DNA from: Torreya grandis
Lineage: Eukaryota > Streptophyta > Pinopsida > Cupressales > Taxaceae
Assembly: GCA_037957365.1 (NCBI GenBank)
Contig: JARHVA010001737.1
Location: 2,484,501-2,548,500 of the forward strand
Length of the DNA: 64,000 bases
Direction of reading: 5' to 3'
A program made the position numbers and the translations under genes. Under the pieces are notes generated by a model. It searched no databases, was not told the DNA's origin, and saw nothing but the letters and a program-made list of their open reading frames with translations. Below are positions 59,640 to 64,000 of the stretch, in pieces. Within the stretch, counting starts at the first letter, position 1, and each line of letters opens with the position of its first letter.

Positions 59640-60520
59640 AACTCCCACTGATTGGGTAATGCCTAGTCTAGTGCAGACGATAACATACATCAGACTTTCA
59701 ACTAGACTCTAGTAAGGCACTTTGTTCATGTCTTCCATCTCTGAATGGGAAGCAAGACATTTTATATTAGATACTTTCATTCCAATGGAAAAATCAATAC
59801 ACAATGGTCTGTAATCCTGCATGTTAAACCTCTATAATATAGAATTCACATACTTACTCTAGCCAAGCCATATCTTTCTATTTTGTCTCTATATTTTAAT
59901 TTACATCCCAAGAATGTGTCTCATAGTACCAATCTATTTTATATCATTTTTTTCTAAGATTTGAGATTTAAGCTCTGAAATCAAAACTTTCCCATTGCCA
60001 ACAAATAACATATCATCAACACATAAGGCAATAACCAAGAAATGATCACCATTAGTTTTATAATAAACATAATGATCATATTTAGACCGCTTAAACACCA
60101 AAATCAATACATATGTATCAAATTTTTGGTCCCACATCCTAGGACTTTGATTGAAGCCATACAAGAATTTCTTTAGCTTGCAAACCAAATTTATTTTACC
60201 TTTCACCATGTAGTTCTCTAGGTGTGTCATATAAATCTCTTCCTCCAAATCACCATGAAGGCAGTCTTCACAACCATTTGATCAATCTCTAAATCATGAG
60301 CTGATATAATATAAATTAAGGATCTAATGGATGTCATTTTATCAAAAGGAGAAAATATCTCACCGTAGTCAACACCCTCAAACTGAGAGTAACATTTTGC
60401 AACCAATCGAGCTTTGTACTTTTCAACATTTCCATCTGAACCAATCTTTTTCTTAAACACTCATTTGCATCCAATGGGCTTACATCCTTTACGTAATGGT
60501 ACAAGATCTCATGTATCACT
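59640..60520 (-). pseudogene. Copia E reverse transcriptase
   Basis: The sense reading contains KYKARLVAKCYSQFEGVDYG near 60420-60361, then SIRSLIYIISAHDLEIDQMV near 60328-60269 and KTAFM. A second block at 60248-59934 has NLVCKLKKFLYGFNQSPRMW and the catalytic CVDDMLFVGNG box at about 60023-59991 (YVDDM in most copia elements). The aspartates are intact. A frameshift near 60250 separates the two blocks. Confidence 0.87.
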
Positions 60521-61366
60521 CTATCTCAAATATTAAATTTCTTCTTCCATAACAACCTTCTATGACTATGCATCATTCATACCCAAATCTTCTTCTACAA
60601 ATCTCGATTCATAAATGTTAGTACTCAAAGCAAATATACATCTCTAATCAATAGGATAATATGTTTCTAGTGGTTGTCTATGCCTTTTAGACCTTTGAAA
60701 ATGTTGATGTGGAGGTTATTCTTCATTCACCTCCTCTTCAAAATATTCATATCTTGATGAGCTCTCCTCAACTTCTTGTCTTTCTTGTGGCCTTGACTCA
60801 ACTTTCTCAGGGATAGGAAGAAGTTGAATCACATCTTTATTTTTTATTTTCTCTAGATGTAGTGTAACAAAGTAAGGCTTAGTATCAAAAAAAATAACAC
60901 TTATATAATACATTGCCTTTTATGATACCAAATACCAAATCTTTTATCCTCTCACACCATAACTGTAACTGATGAAGATACATTTCACAGTCTTATTCTC
61001 CAACTTTGTTCACTTTTCCTTTGGCATATGTGCATATGCCTCACAACCAAAAACTCTAATATGTCTCAATGAAGTCTTATGGACATACCAAACCTCTATA
61101 GGCATTTAATCAACAAGATTTTATGTAGGAGACATGTTGATCAGGTAGCAAGCAGTGGCTACAACTTCAGCCTAAAACCTTTGATCCAGTTTAGCACCAC
61201 TAAGCATACTCCCAACCTTATCCATCAATTTCATGTTCTTTCTTTCTACAACTCCATTATATTGAGGTGAATATGGAGTTGTCTTCTATATTTTTATACC
61301 ACAATTTTTATAGAATTTGTCAAAAAAATTAGAGCAAAACTCACTGCCATTGTCAATTCTTAAACA
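60521..61366 (-). pseudogene. Copia E integrase C terminus and linker
   Basis: The sense side carries the second half of the integrase core and the variable IN-RT linker. The linker includes YYISVIFFDTKPYFVTLHLEK near 60910-60850 and an acidic stretch with RPQERQEVEESSSRYEYFEE near 60790-60730. Several stops break the frame. Confidence 0.65.
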
Positions 61367-61750
61367 CTTTATTTTTTTTCCAGTCTACAACTCAACCATT
61401 GCTTTAAACTCTTTAAAGTGACTAACAACTTTATATTTCCTCTTAAAAAATAAAACCATGTCCTTCTACTATAATCATCAATAAATGAAACATAATATGT
61501 GGATTTTAAAATCGAATGAACATTAACATGATGAAAAACATTAGAATGAATAAGATCCAATACACCACATGATTTATGAGAACTAGAGTAAAATTGAATG
61601 TGATTTTGTTTACCATAAACACAATGCTCACAAAAATCAAAATCAAGATTACAGTCAATCAAACCTTCAATATGGTTTTTATTCTTCAATGCCCAAAGAC
61701 CTTTTTCTCCAATGTGGCCAAGTCTTTGGTGCTATAACATAGTATTCTTT
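61367..61750 (-). pseudogene. Copia E GAG-pre-integrase and integrase core start
   Basis: The sense reading begins with HQRLGHIGEKGLWALKNKNH near 61730-61672, the His-rich zinc motif, followed by FCEHCVYGKQNHIQF near 61632-61590. The core starts with GVLDLIHSNVFHH, where the usual catalytic Asp after HS is Asn, and SFIDDYSRRTWFYFL near 61490-61446. The open reading ends at 61369. Confidence 0.85.
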
Positions 61751-61912
61751 GTAAGCAATTTTAACTCCATAGAATGATCACCCTTAGGTACCCATAAACC
61801 ATGACCATCCAAAGAAATAGTGATTACCTCTGCAAGAAATTTTAACTCCATAAAATAAGCACCCTTAGGTACCCATAAACCAAGACCATCTACAGAAATA
61901 GTGATTACCTCG
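61751..61912 (-). repeat. Two tandem 81-bp units in the pre-integrase region
   Basis: 61751-61831 and 61832-61912 are head-to-tail copies with few differences (both contain CACCCTTAGGTACCCATAAA). The period of 81 equals 27 codons and keeps frame; the sense reading repeats a WSWFMGT segment. Confidence 0.85.
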
Positions 61913-62017
61913 GTTATCCAATAACGGTTTTCTTCAGTATCTCGTCTCTCCGGCTCCTCTTGGCATCTCTACATTTCTCCCTGGCATCCCGACTCTTCGA
62001 CCTTCGTATCAGAATGC

Positions 62018-62148
62018 AATATTCATAGAAGTACTATTACACTCAACCATGCATGCATCAAGCTTGTATAAAGTGCTAATCTTGACACCTTTAGCTATCA
62101 CCATAACACCTTTGACCATCTTACAACCTGCTTCAAAAAATGTAACCA
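62018..62148 (-). pseudogene. Copia E pre-integrase segment, left copy
   Basis: The sense reading GVMVIAKGVKISTLYKLDAC belongs to the pre-integrase domain. It is a duplicate of 62718-62848 with about a dozen differences. The gypsy LTR lies between the two copies. Confidence 0.75.
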
Positions 62149-62686
62149 CAGATCAAGACCCGGACATACCAGAACTTGACCAGACCCGTCTAGAGGCCAT
62201 TACCCCAACCGACGTCGGTCATTACCCCGACCGACGACGGCAACCTAACCGACGTCGGCAGACCCGACAACCGACGCCGGTAAGACCACCGACCTCGGCG
62301 ACTGTCTTCCCAATAGCTCCTTCAGGTAATCATTTTGTTTTCTTCTTTCCTTTCTAATTTCTTTGTCACTTCTGTATTCTGGCATTCTATCTTTTTATCA
62401 GTCACTTATCTTATCAAAACAGTGGGTTGACCTCCCTTAAGGAAGTTTTCACACTTCCGGGAACAAGCTTTTGCTTGGCAACCCACTGCCTATCCATCTA
62501 ACGTTTTCTTGTCCAAGTTTCTTTTTTTCTTGCAGGTGTCATTCCTCCACAGCCAAAGAGGAGTGCTCACAAGCGTTTGGATTTACGGTGCGCGATCTTT
62601 AGTCCAGGTACTTCCCAAGCCTTGTCCATTACTTTCTTTTAGTTTCTTTTTCTTAAGTCTGAAAAGCGAAATTTTGAGTAGAAACA
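62141..62686 (+). mobile_element. Gypsy LTR, diverged member of the E1 family, inside copia E
   Basis: About 546 bp from TGTAACCACAG (start tentative) to GAGTAGAAACA. The sense strand matches the reverse complement of the E1 LTRs: AACCGACGCCGGTA and CGGCGACTGT near 62270-62310, CCTCAAGGAAGT-like near 62440, AAGCTTTTGCTTGG near 62466, and the GAGTAGAAACA end. It carries ACCGACGTCGGT palindromes at 62207-62300. No internal domain is present, so it is read as a solo LTR. Confidence 0.75.
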
Positions 62687-62717
62687 CTCTTTATCCAATG
62701 GAGTAGTCTCAGATGTA

Positions 62718-62848
62718 GTATTCATAGAAGTACTATTGCACTCAACCATGAATGTATCAAGCTTGTACAAAGTGCCAATCCTGACACCTTTAGCTATCAC
62801 CATAACACCTCTTACCATCTTACAACCTACTTCAAAAAATGCAACCTA
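62718..62848 (-). pseudogene. Copia E pre-integrase segment, right copy
   Basis: The sense reading GVMVIAKGVRIGTLYKLDTF matches the left copy at 62018-62148. It is joined upstream directly to gag/protease remains. Confidence 0.75.
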
Positions 62849-63189
62849 CATGGGTTGTCAAGGTTGAAATGAAAGCATCACTACCTCCCTTCTCATATTT
62901 AGAATTGGAATCATACTTATTTTTTTCCTTCTTTTCTTTTTTACTATTCATTTGGAAGTGACCAAGTTCTCCATAATTTCAGCATTTCGCCTTGGACTTT
63001 TTAGGAGATTCAGATCTCCCCTGGGACTTGATCCCTAAAAAAATTTTAACCTCTACTCTCCCTAATATGCTTGCCATCTTAAAATTCTTGCAACAAAGAA
63101 ATCCAAATATCTTCTTGAACAATCTCCCACTCAAAACTAGATTAGTTCAAAAAATCCAACAAACCCACAACTAGAACCAAAATTGGCCA
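62849..63189 (-). pseudogene. Copia E collapsed gag and protease
   Basis: Only about 340 bp separate the primer site from the pre-integrase. The sense reading begins MASILGRVEV near 63075 and soon shows SESPKKSKAKC, stop, NYGELGHF near 63010-62950. This is a degenerate CCHC knuckle with its second and last Cys lost. THVG near 62860, the segment before the protease active site, is followed directly by the pre-integrase. The capsid and the protease active site are absent. Confidence 0.65.
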
Positions 63190-63202
63190 GGCTCTGATAC
63201 CA
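63186..63202 (-). other. Copia E primer-binding site (initiator tRNA-Met)
   Basis: The minus strand reads TGGTATCAGAGCCTGGC starting two bases inside the 5' LTR, the standard copia primer site. Confidence 0.92.
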
Positions 63203-63204
63203 CT

Positions 63205-64000
63205 TGAAAGGAATATGAGATCATGAAAAAAATTCCTTACACTAACCAAGAGAGGATAATATGTAAATAATTTGAACTTGTAATAGAATGATAAGAAAAC
63301 ACATACAACTATTAGTAATAGCATACCATAACTAAGTGATTTACATGGGGAAAACCCTTTCAGGAAAAAAACCCCACACTCTAAATAATCTCAATGTATT
63401 ATTCAAATCAATAGATTACACCATAAACTTGTAGAGCAACCTTCCAAGATCATCACCAATATACTACACCTAGGAGAAAAATTGGTTACACAGAGCTCTA
63501 ATTCCTTTGCATAACCCTCTAACCTTATAAGCTTACAAATCTTAGCTACTTCATACATTACTCGTATATTAAAATTACTAAGGAGAATACATCATATTTA
63601 TAAGATTACAATATGGAGAAAAACTCATGGGCAAGGAAGAAATTCACCACCCTTTAGTGACACCACTATTTAACAATAGTAACATGCTTGTAATCTTGTT
63701 CTTTGGTCAAATATGGATCCTGACACTTGTGACACATCATCCTCCATTCTCACAAGCCTCCAAACCTATGACCCACTCTCACATGTGCCTCCAATATGGA
63801 ATAGTGACTTATTTCCCACTATCATATATGACTCCACATACTTCCAAGAGATTATCCATCAAATTTTGACTTCTCCTTCTAGTCAAGATCATGAGGCCAC
63901 TTAGAAATTCACCCCATATCCATTATTTTATCATTTTGCACTTAAATCAAAATCGTGTGCATCTAAAAAGACAACAACATGTCTCTTTAGTGGAGTGGTA
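63205..64000 (-). repeat. Copia E 5' LTR, cut by the window edge
   Basis: Matches 57942-58740 of the 3' LTR from its CATATTCCTTTCA sense end onward. About 255 bp, including its U3 start, should lie past the window. Confidence 0.88.

Larger units (their letters stand above)
57942..64000 (-). mobile_element. Copia element E (Ty1/copia), right end outside the window
   Basis: Minus-strand element: 5' LTR at 63205 to beyond 64000, tRNA-Met primer site, very short gag/protease remains, integrase, RT, RNase H, polypurine tract and 3' LTR at 57942-58992. The integrase-before-RT order and the primer site define Ty1/copia; motif style suggests a Tork-like lineage (inference). Most of gag and protease is missing and stops are common, so it is non-autonomous. 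A gypsy LTR has inserted in it at about 62141-62686. If the 5' LTR has the length of the 3' LTR, the element ends near 64255. Confidence 0.87.

Noticed and set aside
61920..62020. Possible separate GC-richer insert left of the copia duplication
   Set aside because: No ends, target duplication or family match could be defined; it may be diverged copia sequence.

Overview
The window looks like intergenic DNA from a large plant nuclear genome. It is AT-rich and built almost entirely of LTR retrotransposons, plus one LINE. All are interrupted by stops, frameshifts, deletions or later insertions. I found no host protein gene, tRNA, rRNA, CRISPR array or bacterial signal. Ty3/gypsy Tat-type elements, a chromovirus, Ty1/copia elements with initiator-tRNA-Met primer sites and an L1-like LINE together fit a seed plant with a repeat-swollen genome. 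A gymnosperm is possible, but the sequence alone does not prove it.

Layout. 1-2743: a plus-strand gag fragment of a Tat-type family, a heavily deleted LTR and a perfect 29-bp inverted repeat. 2718-17102: a complete minus-strand copy of the same family (called E1), with LTRs at 2718-4009 and 15753-17102, a polypurine tract, a likely primer site, gag with two zinc-knuckle-like modules, protease, RT, two RNase H domains and integrase. 18240-20960: a decayed plus-strand gypsy pol. 23640-34400: a minus-strand Tat-type element (F) split by a plus-strand chromovirus (23907-29592) and an inverted scrap of a second chromovirus (29593-29920). 36136-36991: twelve imperfect palindromes sharing a GGCAAATTTTGCC-like core. 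37176-44876: gypsy element G, with an unusual extra ORF (ORF X: N-terminal region, Ser/Pro/Thr linker, C-terminal coiled coil). G is tandemly arranged with a shared LTR, and pol is deleted in the second unit. 44877-46726: probable minus-strand LTR. 46727-51460: a 5'-truncated LINE split by a 1566-bp solo LTR with a near-perfect 5-bp target duplication. 51460-56914: mostly unassigned AT-rich DNA. 56915-57941: 5' LTR, primer site and gag scrap of a small copia-like element. 57942 to beyond 64000: a minus-strand copia element (E) with collapsed gag/protease, itself carrying a gypsy LTR.

The genes do not form a host pathway. Each cluster is the gag-pol of a retroelement: capsid, protease, reverse transcriptase/RNase H and integrase, driven by LTR promoters. 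The nesting gives relative ages: the chromovirus is younger than F, the solo LTR younger than the LINE, copia E younger than the small copia-like element, and the gypsy LTR younger than copia E.

The most unusual items are the palindrome array next to ORF X, ORF X itself, a recurring ACCGACGTCGGT-like palindrome in the E1-family LTRs and leader, the doubled zinc-knuckle module of E1 gag, and two cases where an inserted LTR sequence is flanked by target duplications far longer than the usual 5 bp (about 66 and 131 bp). Boundaries and identities were judged by eye.
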